64,000 nucleotides of DNA. It comes from Pseudothauera rhizosphaerae. GTDB lineage: Bacteria > Pseudomonadota > Gammaproteobacteria > Burkholderiales > Rhodocyclaceae. Positions 48,620 to 58,128 of this stretch are shown one piece after another. Both the position numbers and the translations under genes were made by a program. Location of the stretch: positions 94,327-158,326 of the forward strand of contig NZ_SSOD01000010.1 of assembly GCF_004801305.1 (NCBI RefSeq), in the 5' to 3' direction. Each line of letters opens with the position of its first letter. The first letter of the stretch is position 1. Below the pieces are notes generated by a model that was given only the letters and a program-made list of their open reading frames with translations, searched no databases and was not told the DNA's origin.

Positions 48620-50590
48620 TTAGACGGAGTGCTTCAGTTGATCCAGGATCGCCGGATTCTCGAGGGTCGACGTATCCTGGGTGATCTCCTCACCCTTGGC
48701 CAGCTGACGCAGCAGGCGCCGCATGATCTTGCCGGACCGGGTCTTGGGCAGATTCTCGCCGAAGCGGATGTCCTTGGGCTTGGCGATGGGGCCGATCTCG
48801 TGGCCGACCCAGTTCTGCAGTTCCTTGACGACGGCCGCGGCGGCTTCGCCGGTGGGGCGCGCGCCCTTGAGCACGACGAAGGCGACGATGGCCTCGCCGG
48901 TCAGGTCGTCCGGGCGGCCCACCACGGCGGCTTCGGCCACCTTCTCGTGGGCGACCAGCGCGGACTCGATTTCCATCGTGCCCATGCGGTGGCCGGAGAC
49001 GTTGAGCACGTCGTCGATGCGGCCGGTGATGGTGAAGTAGCCGGTGTCCTTGTCGCGGATGGCGCCGTCACCGGCCAGATACAGCTTGCCCTTGAAGTCG
49101 TCCGGGTAGTAGGACTTCCTGAAGCGCTCCGGATCGCCCCAGATGGTGCGGATCATGGACGGCCACGGACGCTGGACGACCAGGATGCCGCCCTGGCCGT
49201 TGGGCACTTCGGTACCGGTCTCGTCCACCACCGCGGCCTGGATGCCCGGGAAGGGCAGCGTGCACGAACCCGGCACCAGCGGGGTCGCGCCCGGCAGCGG
49301 AGTGATCATGTGGCCGCCGGTCTCGGTCTGCCAGAAGGTATCGACGATGGGACAGCGGCTGCCGCCGACGTTCTCGTAGTACCACTCCCAGGCCGCCGGG
49401 TTGATCGGCTCGCCCACGGAGCCGAGCAGGCGCAGGCTGGTGAGGTCGTAGTTCTTCGGATGCGCCGCCGGGTTGGCGTCGGCAGCCTTGATCAGCGAGC
49501 GGATGGCGGTCGGCGCGGTGTAGAACACGGTGACCTTGTGGTCCTGGATCATCTTCCAGAAGCGGCCGGCGTCCGGGTAGGTGGGCACGCCCTCGAACAC
49601 GATCTCGGTGCTGCCGGTGGCGAGCGGACCGTAGGTGATGTAGGTGTGGCCCGTCACCCAGCCGATGTCGGCGGTACACCAGAAGACATCGTCCGGCTTG
49701 ATGTCGAAGGTGTACTGCATCGTCAGGATGGCATGCAGCAGGTAGCCGCCGGTAGAGTGCTGCACGCCCTTGGGCTTGCCGGTGGAGCCGGAGGTGTAGA
49801 GCAGGAACAGCGGGTGTTCGGCTTCGACCCACTCCGGTTCGGAAGTCTCGGGCTGGTTGGCGACGACCTCGTGGTACCACAGGTCGCGGCCGGCCACGAA
49901 GCTGGCATCGCCGCCGGTGCGCTTGACGACGATGACGTTCCGGATGGTCTCGCAGCCGCCCAGGGCCAGCGCTTCGTCGGCGATGGGCTTCAGCGGCAGG
50001 GCCTTGCCGCCGCGGAACTGGCCGTCGGCGGTGATCAGGGTCACCGCGCCGGCATCGTTGATGCGGTCGCGCAGGGCGTGGGCGGAGAAGCCGCCGAACA
50101 CCACCGAGTGGGTGGCGCCGATGCGCGCGCAGGCCTGCATGGCGACCACGCCTTCGATCGACATGGGCAGGTAGATGACCACCCGGTCGCCCTTCTTGAC
50201 GCCCAGCGAACGCAGGGCGTTGGCGAACTTGCTCACCTTGGCGAGCAGCTCCTTGTAGGTGACGCGGGTGATGTGGCCGTCGTCCGCTTCGAAGATGATG
50301 GCGACCTTGTCACCCAGGCCCTTCTCGATGTTGCGGTCGAGGCAGTTGTAGGAGACGTTGAGCTTGCCGTCGGCGAACCACTTGAAGAAGGGGGCGTTGC
50401 TTTCGTCCAGCACCTGGGTGAAAGGCACCTTCCAATCGACCAGTTCGCGCGCCTGGCGGGCCCAGTAGCCTTCGTAGTCCTGTTCGGCCTCCTTGACCAG
50501 CGCGTTGTAGGCGTCGATGCCGGAAACCGCGGCGTTCTTAACCACCTCTGCGGACGGGTGGTACACACGAGTTTGTTGCTCGTTGGACAT
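48620..50590 (-). CDS. acs: Acetyl-CoA synthetase
   Basis: A 656-aa AMP-forming ligase converting acetate, ATP and CoA to acetyl-CoA. Adenylation motif [24 protein letters not shown], then [32 protein letters not shown] (acetate-specific form) and the C-terminal acetylatable lysine in [19 protein letters not shown]. The start [19 protein letters not shown] has AGGAG 8 nt upstream. It is followed by its own terminator and then the transporter-kinase operon that probably controls it; class I fumarase is divergent. Confidence 0.96.
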   Translation of the reverse strand: MSNEQQTRVYHPSAEVVKNAAVSGIDAYNALVKEAEQDYEGYWARQARELVDWKVPFTQVLDESNAPFFKWFADGKLNVSYNCLDRNIEKGLGDKVAIIFEADDGHITRVTYKELLAKVSKFANALRSLGVKKGDRVVIYLPMSIEGVVAMQACARIGATHSVVFGGFSAHALRDRINDAGAVTLITADGQFRGGKALPLKPIADEALALGGCETIRNVIVVKRTGGDASFVAGRDLWYHEVVANQPETSEPEWVEAEHPLFLLYTSGSTGKPKGVQHSTGGYLLHAILTMQYTFDIKPDDVFWCTADIGWVTGHTYITYGPLATGSTEIVFEGVPTYPDAGRFWKMIQDHKVTVFYTAPTAIRSLIKAADANPAAHPKNYDLTSLRLLGSVGEPINPAAWEWYYENVGGSRCPIVDTFWQTETGGHMITPLPGATPLVPGSCTLPFPGIQAAVVDETGTEVPNGQGGILVVQRPWPSMIRTIWGDPERFRKSYYPDDFKGKLYLAGDGAIRDKDTGYFTITGRIDDVLNVSGHRMGTMEIESALVAHEKVAEAAVVGRPDDLTGEAIVAFVVLKGARPTGEAAAAVVKELQNWVGHEIGPIAKPKDIRFGENLPKTRSGKIMRRLLRQLAKGEEITQDTSTLENPAILDQLKHSV

Positions 50591-50772
50591 GCTTTCCTCT
50601 CCTAACCGTTCATCAGGTTGATTTTGTCCCGTTGTCTGACGGGTTGCTGGTTGGACCAGTCTTGGATCGACTTCGCCTGCTGCCGCGAACTGGGCACTAT
50701 TGAAGAATATGTATCTTACACACGACTTACAGGGCCGCATCTGCAGCATAGCCCGGTGCGGGGCCGGTGCAG

Positions 50773-50781
50773 TGCTAGAAT
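50773..50781 (+). promoter_or_regulatory. Extended -10 promoter of fumarase
   Basis: TGCTAGAAT (extended -10) about 62 nt before the ATG; no good -35 box, as usual for extended -10 promoters. The remaining 50591-50772 is the shared divergent control region with acs. Confidence 0.45.
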
Positions 50782-50842
50782 CCGGCGCTTCGATGCGCCC
50801 CTACCGGGGGCCGGCCCGCCCTTCACTACGGAGAACCTCGCC

Positions 50843-52375
50843 ATGACCGTGATTCGCGAAGAAGACCTGATCCAGTCCATCGCGGATGCCTTCCAGTACA
50901 TCAGCTACTACCACCCGCTCGACTACATCAAGGCGCTGGGGGAGGCTTACGAACGGGAGGAAAGCCCGGCGGCGAAGGACGCCATCGCCCAGATCCTGAC
51001 CAACTCGCGCATGAGCGCCGAAGGCCACCGCCCCCTCTGTCAGGACACGGGCATTGCGGTGGTCTTCCTCAAGGTCGGCCAGAACGTGCAGTGGGATACG
51101 AAACAGAGCATCCAGGAGCTGGTGAACGAGGGCGTGCGCCGCGCCTACAACCACCCGGACAACAAGCTGCGCGCGTCCGTGCTGCTCGATCCGGCCGGCG
51201 CCCGCAGGAACTCGAAGGACAACACGCCGGCCGTGGTGCACTACGAGATCGTCCCCGGCGACCACGTGGAAGTCATCTGTGCGGCCAAGGGCGGCGGCTC
51301 GGAGAACAAATCCAAGTTCTACGCGCTGAACCCGTCCGACTCCATCGTCGACTGGGTGCTGAAGACCGTGCCGACCATGGGCGCGGGCTGGTGTCCGCCG
51401 GGCATCCTCGGCATCGGCATCGGCGGCACGCCGGAAAAGGCCATGCTGCTCGCCAAGGAAGCCCTGATGGCGCCGGTGGACATCCACGAACTCAAGGACA
51501 AGGCCGCTTCCGGCGCCGCGCTCACCCGCGCCGAGGAACTGCGCCTGGAGCTTTTCGAGAAGGTCAACGCGCTCGGCATCGGCGCCCAGGGCCTGGGCGG
51601 GCTGACCACCGTGCTCGACGTCAAGGTGCTCGACTACCCCACCCACGCCGCCAGCCTGCCGGTGGCGATGATCCCGAACTGTGCGGCGACCCGCCACGTG
51701 CATTTCCACCTCGACGGCTCCGGCCCGGCCAAGCTGGAAACGCCCAAGCTGGAAGACTGGCCGCAGGTCACGTGGAAGGCGGACACCAACGTCGCCACCC
51801 GCGTCAATCTGGACACGCTCACCAAGGAAGAAGTCGCCTCCTGGAAGCAGGGCCAGACCCTGCTGCTCAACGGCAGGATGCTCACCGGCCGCGACGCCGC
51901 GCACAAGCGCATTCAGGACATGCTGGCCAAGGGCGAGAAGCTGCCGGTGGATTTCACCAACCGCGTCATCTACTACGTCGGCCCGGTGGACCCGGTGCGC
52001 GACGAAGTCGTCGGCCCGGCCGGCCCCACCACCGCAACCCGCATGGACAAGTTCACCCGCATGATGCTGGAGAAGACCGGGCTGATCTCCATGATCGGCA
52101 AGTCCGAGCGCGGCCCGGTCGCCATCGAGGCCATCCGCGACAACAAGTCGGCCTACCTGATGGCCGTGGGCGGCGCGGCCTACCTGGTCTCCAAGGCCAT
52201 CAAGGAAGCCAAGGTCGTCGGCTTCGCCGACCTGGGCATGGAAGCGATCTACGAATTCACCGTGGTGGACATGCCGGTGACGGTAGCGGTGGATTCCACC
52301 GGCGCCAACGTGCATGAAACCGGGCCCAAGGAATGGCAGGCCCGCATCGGCAAGATTCCGGTCACGGTCGCCTGA
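50843..52375 (+). CDS. fumA: Fumarate hydratase class I
   Basis: An iron-sulfur fumarase of 510 aa interconverting fumarate and malate in the TCA cycle. Cysteines for the [4Fe-4S] cluster occur in GHRPLCQDTGIAVVF, IPNCAATRHVHFHLDG and GAGWCPPGILGIGIGGTPEKAM. The C-terminal swivelling domain contains GRMLTGRDAAHKRIQDML and IYYVGPVDPVRDEVVGPAGPTTATRMD. GGAG precedes the ATG. Its 3' end overlaps the end of the convergent pyruvate-carboxylase-like gene by 14 nt. Confidence 0.95.
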   Translation: MTVIREEDLIQSIADAFQYISYYHPLDYIKALGEAYEREESPAAKDAIAQILTNSRMSAEGHRPLCQDTGIAVVFLKVGQNVQWDTKQSIQELVNEGVRRAYNHPDNKLRASVLLDPAGARRNSKDNTPAVVHYEIVPGDHVEVICAAKGGGSENKSKFYALNPSDSIVDWVLKTVPTMGAGWCPPGILGIGIGGTPEKAMLLAKEALMAPVDIHELKDKAASGAALTRAEELRLELFEKVNALGIGAQGLGGLTTVLDVKVLDYPTHAASLPVAMIPNCAATRHVHFHLDGSGPAKLETPKLEDWPQVTWKADTNVATRVNLDTLTKEEVASWKQGQTLLLNGRMLTGRDAAHKRIQDMLAKGEKLPVDFTNRVIYYVGPVDPVRDEVVGPAGPTTATRMDKFTRMMLEKTGLISMIGKSERGPVAIEAIRDNKSAYLMAVGGAAYLVSKAIKEAKVVGFADLGMEAIYEFTVVDMPVTVAVDSTGANVHETGPKEWQARIGKIPVTVA

Positions 52376-53255
52376 GCGTCCGCAACACGGCGCCGTCGAT
52401 CTGCGGATCCCGGCCCGAGCCCCGCAGGGCCTGGACGATCGAACCGAGGCCGGGCGGCGAGGCGGGTCCGCCCGCCGCCTCCAGCACGCCGTCCACCACG
52501 TCGCAGCCCGCCTCCACCGCGGCCAGCACTGAAGCAATGTCGCCTGCACTGCGGGCGCGGAAGCGCAGCGGCAGCCCCACTTCCCCCTTGAGCGCGCGCA
52601 CCAGCGCGCCGATGGCGCGTGGGCACGCGGTGCCGGCCGCGTCCTCGATACCGACGACGTGGGCGCCGGCCTGCTCCAGTTGCCGGGCCAGGCCGGCCCA
52701 GTACCCGAGTCCGCCGTCGCGGACGTCCGCGCCGTAGCGGAGCACGCCCTCGCACAGCGCGCCGCCGTCCACCGCCGCTTCCATCGCGGCGCGCATGCCG
52801 CCGATCCGGTTCGACGGATCGGACACGCGGAACAGATCGACGCCGTTCTCCACCGCCTGCACCACGACGCGGCGCACCGCGCCGCCGACACGGTCCGGGC
52901 CGCACAGGGGCATCTGGAAGAGGATGCCGGGGATGGCCGCACGCAGTTGCCGCAGCCGTATCCACACGTCGCCTTCGGGACCGCGCCGCGCGCCGCCGGA
53001 GGCCGCCCCGCCCCGGCATTCGAGCGAGAAGAGCTGCGGCGCCAGGCGCGCATAGTGGGGTGCGACCGCCCGCACGCCGTGGATGCGCGCCGCATCGCCC
53101 AGGGAGGTATCGGTGAGCAGCACGCCGGGCTTGCTCAGCATCCACTCCACGAAGTTCCAGGGGCCGAGCGACTTCAGGCGGTCGCGCGTGCCGGGCGGGA
53201 CCGGGACCGCAGGCACCGGGGAGACGCGGCAGGGGACGGCCGCTGCGGCGCTCAT
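52362..53255 (-). CDS. Degenerate pyruvate-carboxylase carboxyltransferase-like protein
   Basis: A 297-aa stand-alone barrel clearly related to the carboxyltransferase domain of pyruvate carboxylase (HYARLAPQLFSLECRGGAA, IPGILFQMPLCGPDRVGG, ENGVDLFRVSDPSNRIGGMRAAMEA, AGAHVVGIEDAAG, DIASVLAAVEAGCDVVDG). The metal site is lost: the carbamylated Lys of GIKDMAG is Glu204, and the H-x-H pair of HTHD is replaced by Arg233 and Arg235. The TLRDAHQS signature has become SLGDAARI. It has no biotin or OADA domain. Catalytic carboxyl transfer is therefore unlikely; it may bind pyruvate or an acyl-CoA, or do other chemistry. Its start overlaps the MFS gene stop by 4 nt, tying it to the itaconate locus. 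Confidence 0.78.
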   Translation of the reverse strand: MSAAAAVPCRVSPVPAVPVPPGTRDRLKSLGPWNFVEWMLSKPGVLLTDTSLGDAARIHGVRAVAPHYARLAPQLFSLECRGGAASGGARRGPEGDVWIRLRQLRAAIPGILFQMPLCGPDRVGGAVRRVVVQAVENGVDLFRVSDPSNRIGGMRAAMEAAVDGGALCEGVLRYGADVRDGGLGYWAGLARQLEQAGAHVVGIEDAAGTACPRAIGALVRALKGEVGLPLRFRARSAGDIASVLAAVEAGCDVVDGVLEAAGGPASPPGLGSIVQALRGSGRDPQIDGAVLRTLRRP

Positions 53256-54430
53256 GCCCTGCCCTTCGCCACTGCGCGCAGCAAGGCCGCGCCCACCGCC
53301 AGCAGCACCGCGCCGATGCCCGCATAGCCGGCGGCGAAGGACCCCGTGGCGGACACCAGGGCGGCAAAGGCCGGCGGCCCCAGCACGACGCCGAAGTAGG
53401 TGAAGAACAGCGTGCCGCCCGTCAGTTGCCCGGCCTGGCCCGCCGGCGCGAGCTGCGCGACGCGGGCCAGATAGACGCCGTTCCAGCCGATGGCCGTGGC
53501 GCCGAACAGCATGCTGACCAGCACCACCGCCACCAGCGGCCAGTCCGGGTCGAAGAGCGCCGTGGCCATGGCGGCCGCCGCCATGCCGAACGCCAGCAGG
53601 CTCAGCACCAGGTTCGGCGCCAGCCACCGGTCGGCCACGTAGCCCCACAGCAGGCGCCCGCCCACCCCCGCGGCCTGCGCCAGCGCAAGGACCAGGCCGG
53701 CGGTCACCAGGGGCGCGGCGTATTCATCGGTCAGGTAGGTCACCAGATAGGTGGTCAGGCACAGCTGCATCGCGCTTAGGAAGAAGGTGCACAGCGCCAG
53801 GTCGCGGATGTCGCGGTGGGCGAAGACCAGGCCGAGCGGACGCAGCACCCCCGCCGGGGACACCCGGTGCCGGGGGTTCCTGTCCGCGTCGAAGCCGTGC
53901 CGCACCCCCTGGGCGATCGCCGCCATCAGCGCGCATGCCGCGCCCACGGCGAGCGCCGCGCCCTGCCATTGCCACAGCAGGACGAGGCTGGGCACGACCA
54001 GCCCGGCGAGCCCGCCGCCCAGCGGCACGCCGGTCTGCTTGAGCGAGAACGTGATGCCCATGCGGTGCGCGGGCGTGCTGCGGGCGAGGATGTGGGAGCT
54101 GGCCGGCGTCACCGGCCCGTAGCCGCAGCCGATCAGCAGCGCGCTGGCGGCCATCGACCACGCCGTGCCGCCCGCCGCGAGCGCCAGCCCGCCGCCGCAC
54201 AGCAGCAGGCAGGCCTGGCTGACGCGGATCGCGCCGTAGCGCGCGACCAGACTGCCGCTCGCCAGCGAGGAGGCCATGGCCGCCCCATAGACCAGCGCGA
54301 TGAACACCCCGACCAGCGTGGCCGGGATGCCCGTGCCCGCCGCCGCGGCCGGCGCCAGTACCGGAACGGTGAGCGCCGCCATGGTGGCGAGCACCTGGAT
54401 GGCGAGGGTGATCGCCAGCGAAAGGATCAT
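53252..54430 (-). CDS. MFS transporter
   Basis: A 392-aa protein with 12 hydrophobic helices. The first loop contains ASGSLVARYGAIRVSQ (the A-like GxLxxRxG motif) and the second half GRLLWGYVADRWLAP. A GGAGG site lies 6 nt before the ATG giving MILSLAITLAIQVLATM. The substrate is unknown; its position behind the itaconate genes, where related loci carry TRAP permease genes, makes a dicarboxylate such as itaconate a candidate. It overlaps the following pyruvate-carboxylase-like gene by ATGA. Confidence 0.82.
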   Translation of the reverse strand: MILSLAITLAIQVLATMAALTVPVLAPAAAAGTGIPATLVGVFIALVYGAAMASSLASGSLVARYGAIRVSQACLLLCGGGLALAAGGTAWSMAASALLIGCGYGPVTPASSHILARSTPAHRMGITFSLKQTGVPLGGGLAGLVVPSLVLLWQWQGAALAVGAACALMAAIAQGVRHGFDADRNPRHRVSPAGVLRPLGLVFAHRDIRDLALCTFFLSAMQLCLTTYLVTYLTDEYAAPLVTAGLVLALAQAAGVGGRLLWGYVADRWLAPNLVLSLLAFGMAAAAMATALFDPDWPLVAVVLVSMLFGATAIGWNGVYLARVAQLAPAGQAGQLTGGTLFFTYFGVVLGPPAFAALVSATGSFAAGYAGIGAVLLAVGAALLRAVAKGRA

Positions 54431-54476
54431 CGGCGGCCTCCCCGCGCGGCGCGGGAGCGGGTGGATGCGGCCATGC

Positions 54477-54866
54477 TCAGGCCATGCGCGCCGGATTGGC
54501 GATCTCGACGAGATTGCCATCCGGATCGCGGCAATAGACGGAGCGGATCGGTCCGGTGGCACCGGTGCGCGGCACCGGCCCTTCCTCGACGGCCACGCCG
54601 CATGCTTCGAGCTGCGCGGCGACCTCCTCCAGCGGGGTCGAGGTCAGGAAGCACAGATCCGCCGAGCCGGCCAGCGGCCGGCGCGCGTGCGGCCGGATCG
54701 GCGCGCTCGCGGGGTGGAGGTTGATCTTCTGCCGGCCGAACACGAGGGCCCGCCGCCCTTCCCCGAAAGTGATCGCCTCCATGCCCAGCACCTGCGTGTA
54801 GAAGGCGATGCTGGCGTCCAGGTTCTCCACCGTGAGGACCAGATGGTCCAGGCTGTCGATTTTCAT
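54477..54866 (-). CDS. VOC (glyoxalase/dioxygenase fold) protein
   Basis: A 129-aa single-module vicinal-oxygen-chelate protein: IDSLDHLVLTVENLDASIAFYTQVLGME with the metal His8, and RDPDGNLVEIANP with the metal Glu near the C-terminus. A member of this fold sits in the Pseudomonas aeruginosa itaconate cluster (PA0880). Substrate and reaction are unknown. It lies 46 nt before the MFS gene on the same strand. Confidence 0.82.
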   Translation of the reverse strand: MKIDSLDHLVLTVENLDASIAFYTQVLGMEAITFGEGRRALVFGRQKINLHPASAPIRPHARRPLAGSADLCFLTSTPLEEVAAQLEACGVAVEEGPVPRTGATGPIRSVYCRDPDGNLVEIANPARMA

Positions 54867-54980
54867 GCAACGGTCTCCTTCGCCGGTCGATAGGGCTGTA
54901 ACAAGGCCGGAGCCGATGATGGTCCATTCCGGGAAAAACTGCCCGTCGGCGTGCCGGCGGGCGGTTTCGCGGTTTGCGGC

Positions 54981-56009
54981 TCAGAACGCGGCCGGGTCGA
55001 AGCCGGTGGCTTCGTAGATCGACTTGATGGTGGCGGTTCCCACGCGCGATTCCATCTTTTTGTGCACCGGCAGCAGCGCCTTGATGAAGGCCTTGCGCTC
55101 GGCCTCGGTAGGCGTGCGGATCTCGGTCCTGCCCGAAGCGCGCACGGCTTCCAGCGCCTTGTCGTTCTCCTCCTGGGCGATGCGGTTGGCGTAGACGGTG
55201 GCCTCGCCCATGGCCTGGTCCAGCCGGGTGCGGATCTCGACGGGCAGGCCGTCCCAGAACTTCTTGTTGGTGATCACCGCGTAGCCGATGTAGCCGTGCT
55301 CGGTCAGCGTGATGTGCTTCTGCACCTCATGCACCTTCTGCGTGTAGTAGTTGGAGACCGTGTTCTCCGTGCCATCCACCACGCCGGTCTGCAGCGCCTG
55401 GTACACCTCGGAGAAGGCCATGACCTGGGGCAGCGCCTTGATCTCGCGGAACTGCTCTTCCAGCACCTTGGAGGACTGGATGCGCATCTTCTTGCCGCGC
55501 AGATCGTCCGGGCTGCGGATCGGAGCGTTGGCGCTCAGCACCTTGAAGCCGTTGTCCCAGTAGGCCAGCCCCTTGATGCCCTTCGGATCGAGCCTGGCGA
55601 GGAAGGCCGCGCCCACCGGCCCCTCGGTGACCTTCCTGAGCGCGTCGCTGCCGTCGAAGATGTAGGGCAGATCGAAGACCTCGAACTCGCGCACGCCCAA
55701 CGGACCGAACTTGGACAGGGACGGCGCCAGCAACTGCACGGCCCCCAGTTGCAGCGCCTCCAGTTCCTCCTTGTCCTTGTAGAGCGTGCTGTTGGCATAG
55801 ACCTCGACCTTCACCGCGCCGTCGGTATAGCGTTCGGCCAGCTCCTTGAACTTGAGCGCGCCCTTGCCCTTGGGCGTGTCGTCCGCCACCACGTGGCTGA
55901 ACTTGAGCACGATCGGGTCGGCCGCGAGCGCCGGCGCTGCCAGGGGCGCGAGCGCCAGCGCCAGGGCGCCGCCGATCAGGGCGCGGCGGATGCGGGAATG
56001 TTCTTTCAT
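54981..56009 (-). CDS. dctP: TRAP transporter solute-binding protein (DctP family)
   Basis: A 342-aa periplasmic binding protein with a Sec signal (to about APALAA) and the DctP fold: IVLKFSHVVADDTPKGKGALKFKELAER, the carboxylate-binding Arg in GKKMRIQSSKVLEEQF and GVVDGTENTVSNYYTQKVHEV. It should capture a C4/C5 dicarboxylate, here presumably itaconate. The two membrane subunits (DctQ, DctM), present in the Pseudomonas cluster, are missing; an MFS gene is found instead. It follows ccl by 52 nt. Confidence 0.9.
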   Translation of the reverse strand: MKEHSRIRRALIGGALALALAPLAAPALAADPIVLKFSHVVADDTPKGKGALKFKELAERYTDGAVKVEVYANSTLYKDKEELEALQLGAVQLLAPSLSKFGPLGVREFEVFDLPYIFDGSDALRKVTEGPVGAAFLARLDPKGIKGLAYWDNGFKVLSANAPIRSPDDLRGKKMRIQSSKVLEEQFREIKALPQVMAFSEVYQALQTGVVDGTENTVSNYYTQKVHEVQKHITLTEHGYIGYAVITNKKFWDGLPVEIRTRLDQAMGEATVYANRIAQEENDKALEAVRASGRTEIRTPTEAERKAFIKALLPVHKKMESRVGTATIKSIYEATGFDPAAF

Positions 56010-56061
56010 GGTGTCTCCTCCTTTTGTGTGTGTACAACGCTTGCAAGAAACCTGTGCCGGC

Positions 56062-56910
56062 TCACGGCCCGAATGCCGCGGCCACGGCGAGAATGCGTTC
56101 CGCCCGCGCGATGACCGGCGCGTCGATCATGCGTCCGTCCACCACGGCCGCCCCGCCCCCCGCCGCGGCGGCCGCGCGCCGCACGGCCTGCGCCCATTCC
56201 ACGTCCTGCGCCGAGGGGGTGAAGGCCGCCGCGGCCGCGGCGACCTGGGCCGGATGGATCAGCAACTGGCCGCCGAAGCCGTGCCGGCGCGCGCGGGCGG
56301 CGTAGCGGCCCAGCGCCGCCTCGTCGCCGATCGCGGTGAACACCCCGTCCACCGGCGCCGGAAGGCCGGCGCGCCGGCTGGCGAGCACCAGCAAGGCACG
56401 CCAGGGCAGGAACACGAGTTCCTCCGGGTCGGCTTCGTCGGGCACCAGGTCGAGTTCCACGGCCAGGTCCAGCTTGCCGAAGACCAGGCGGGCGCAGCCC
56501 GGCGCGCGGGCGATCTGCGGCAGTTCCTCGATGCCCAGGGCGGTCTCGACGATGCACAGCACCGGCTTGCCGCCGGCCGCGTGGGCGTGCGCCACCTGCG
56601 CCGCGCCGTCCGCCTTGGGCAGCATCACCCCGGCGACGCCCGCATGGCGGCAGGCGGCGAGGTCTTCCTCGTGCCAGGCCGTGCCCGCGGCGTTGATGCG
56701 CACGGTGACGCGCTCATCCAGGTGGGCGTCGAGCCAGTCCAGCAGCGCCCGCCGCGCTGCGGGCTTGTCCGCCGGCGCCACCGCGTCCTCCAGGTCGACG
56801 ACCACCGCGTCAGTGCCGGTGGCCAGCGCCTTGGCGATGCGCTCCGGGCGGGTGGCGGGCACGAACAGGAAGGTGCGCGCCCGGGCGAGATCGATGTGCC
56901 GGGCCGCCAT
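56062..56910 (-). CDS. ccl: (S)-citramalyl-CoA lyase (HpcH/HpaI/CitE family)
   Basis: A 282-aa CitE-like lyase with RTFLFVPATRPERIAKAL, VVVDLEDAVAPADKPAARRAL, VRINAAGTAWHEEDL, VLCIVETALGIEELPQIA (catalytic Glu) and FGKLDLAVELDL (metal ligand region). In itaconate degradation it splits citramalyl-CoA to acetyl-CoA and pyruvate. Family members also cleave malyl-CoA, so the assignment rests on the neighbouring CoA-transferase and MaoC-type hydratase. The start overlaps the ict stop by one base (TGATG). Confidence 0.85.
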   Translation of the reverse strand: MAARHIDLARARTFLFVPATRPERIAKALATGTDAVVVDLEDAVAPADKPAARRALLDWLDAHLDERVTVRINAAGTAWHEEDLAACRHAGVAGVMLPKADGAAQVAHAHAAGGKPVLCIVETALGIEELPQIARAPGCARLVFGKLDLAVELDLVPDEADPEELVFLPWRALLVLASRRAGLPAPVDGVFTAIGDEAALGRYAARARRHGFGGQLLIHPAQVAAAAAAFTPSAQDVEWAQAVRRAAAAAGGGAAVVDGRMIDAPVIARAERILAVAAAFGP

Positions 56911-58109
56911 CACACCACCTTCCCGTCGCGCAGTTCGGCGGCGCGGCCGCCGTAGCCGAGTTCGGCCAGAATCGCATCGGTATGGGCGCCGAGGGCCGGC
57001 ACCGGCCCCATGCGTGCGGGGTGGTCGCCGCCCATGCCCGGCGGCTGCAGCACGGGCAGCGGCCCCGCGGGCGAATCCACGCTCGTCCAGCGCCCGCGTG
57101 CTTCGAGCTGGGGGTGGCGCCAGAGGTCGTTCATGGTGCTGACGTGGGCATTGGCGATGTCCGCCGCGTCGAGCCGGGCGATGACCTCTTCCGCCGACAG
57201 ATCGGCGAAGGCCCGCTCGATCATGGCGCGCACGGCGTCGCGGCTGGCCACGCGCAGGGCGTTGCTGGCATAGCGCGGGTCGGCGGCCAGGGCGGCGTCG
57301 CCCAGCACCTTGTCGCAGAACACCGTCCATTCCCGTTCGTTCTGCAAACCCAGCATCACGGTGCGCCCGTCGCCGGCGCGGAACGGGCCGTAGGGGTAGA
57401 TGGTGGCGTGGGAGGCGCCGCTGCGCCGCGGCGGCTCCTGGTCCTTGTAGGCGTAGTAGAGCGGGAAGCCCATCCACTCCACCATGGCGTCGATCATGGC
57501 GATCTCGATGCGCCGGCCGCGCCCGCTGCGGCCGCGTTCGATCAGCGCGCCGAGGATGTTCGAGTAGGCGTACATGCCGGCGGCGATGTCGGCGATGGAG
57601 ATGCCGGCCTTGACCTGCTCCTCGGGCGTGCCGGTGATGGACAGGAAGCCGGATTCGCTCTGGATCAGCAGGTCGTAGGCTTTCTTGTGGGTGTAGGGGC
57701 CGCCGTCGCCGTAGCCGGAGATGTCGCACACGATCAGCCCGGGGTTGCGCGGCGACAGGGCCTCGAAGGACAGGCCCAGGCGCGCCGCGGCGCCGGGGGC
57801 GAGGTTCTGTACCAGCACGTCGGCCCTGCCCAGCAGTTCGTGCAGGATTTCCTGCGCCTCGGGCCGCTTGAGGTCGAGGGTGAGGCTTTCCTTGGAGCGG
57901 TTCACCCACACGAAATGGGAGGCCAGCCCATCCACGCGGTGGTCGTAGGCGCGGGCGAAATCGCCGACGCCGGGGCGCTCCACCTTGATGACGCGCGCGC
58001 CCAGGTCGGCGAGGTGGCGGGTGGCGAGCGGCGCCGCGATGGCGTGTTCGAGCGAGACGACGGTGATGCCGTCGAGGGGCAGCGGGGGGTTGGGGGTGGG
58101 GCGGTTCAT
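56910..58109 (-). CDS. ict: Itaconate CoA-transferase (family III)
   Basis: A 399-aa CaiB/BaiF transferase: LDGITVVSLEHAIAAPLATRHLADLGARVIKVERPGVGDFAR, catalytic Asp in AYDLLIQSESGF, then VKAGISIADIAAGMYAYSNILGAL and the GG..LGAHT C-terminal region. In the inferred pathway it moves CoA from succinyl-CoA to itaconate. The assignment relies on synteny with P. aeruginosa PA0882. It is translationally linked to ccl downstream and 19 nt after the MmgE/PrpD gene. Confidence 0.85.
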   Translation of the reverse strand: MNRPTPNPPLPLDGITVVSLEHAIAAPLATRHLADLGARVIKVERPGVGDFARAYDHRVDGLASHFVWVNRSKESLTLDLKRPEAQEILHELLGRADVLVQNLAPGAAARLGLSFEALSPRNPGLIVCDISGYGDGGPYTHKKAYDLLIQSESGFLSITGTPEEQVKAGISIADIAAGMYAYSNILGALIERGRSGRGRRIEIAMIDAMVEWMGFPLYYAYKDQEPPRRSGASHATIYPYGPFRAGDGRTVMLGLQNEREWTVFCDKVLGDAALAADPRYASNALRVASRDAVRAMIERAFADLSAEEVIARLDAADIANAHVSTMNDLWRHPQLEARGRWTSVDSPAGPLPVLQPPGMGGDHPARMGPVPALGAHTDAILAELGYGGRAAELRDGKVV

Positions 58110-58128
58110 GGATGGGCTCCGGGACGGG

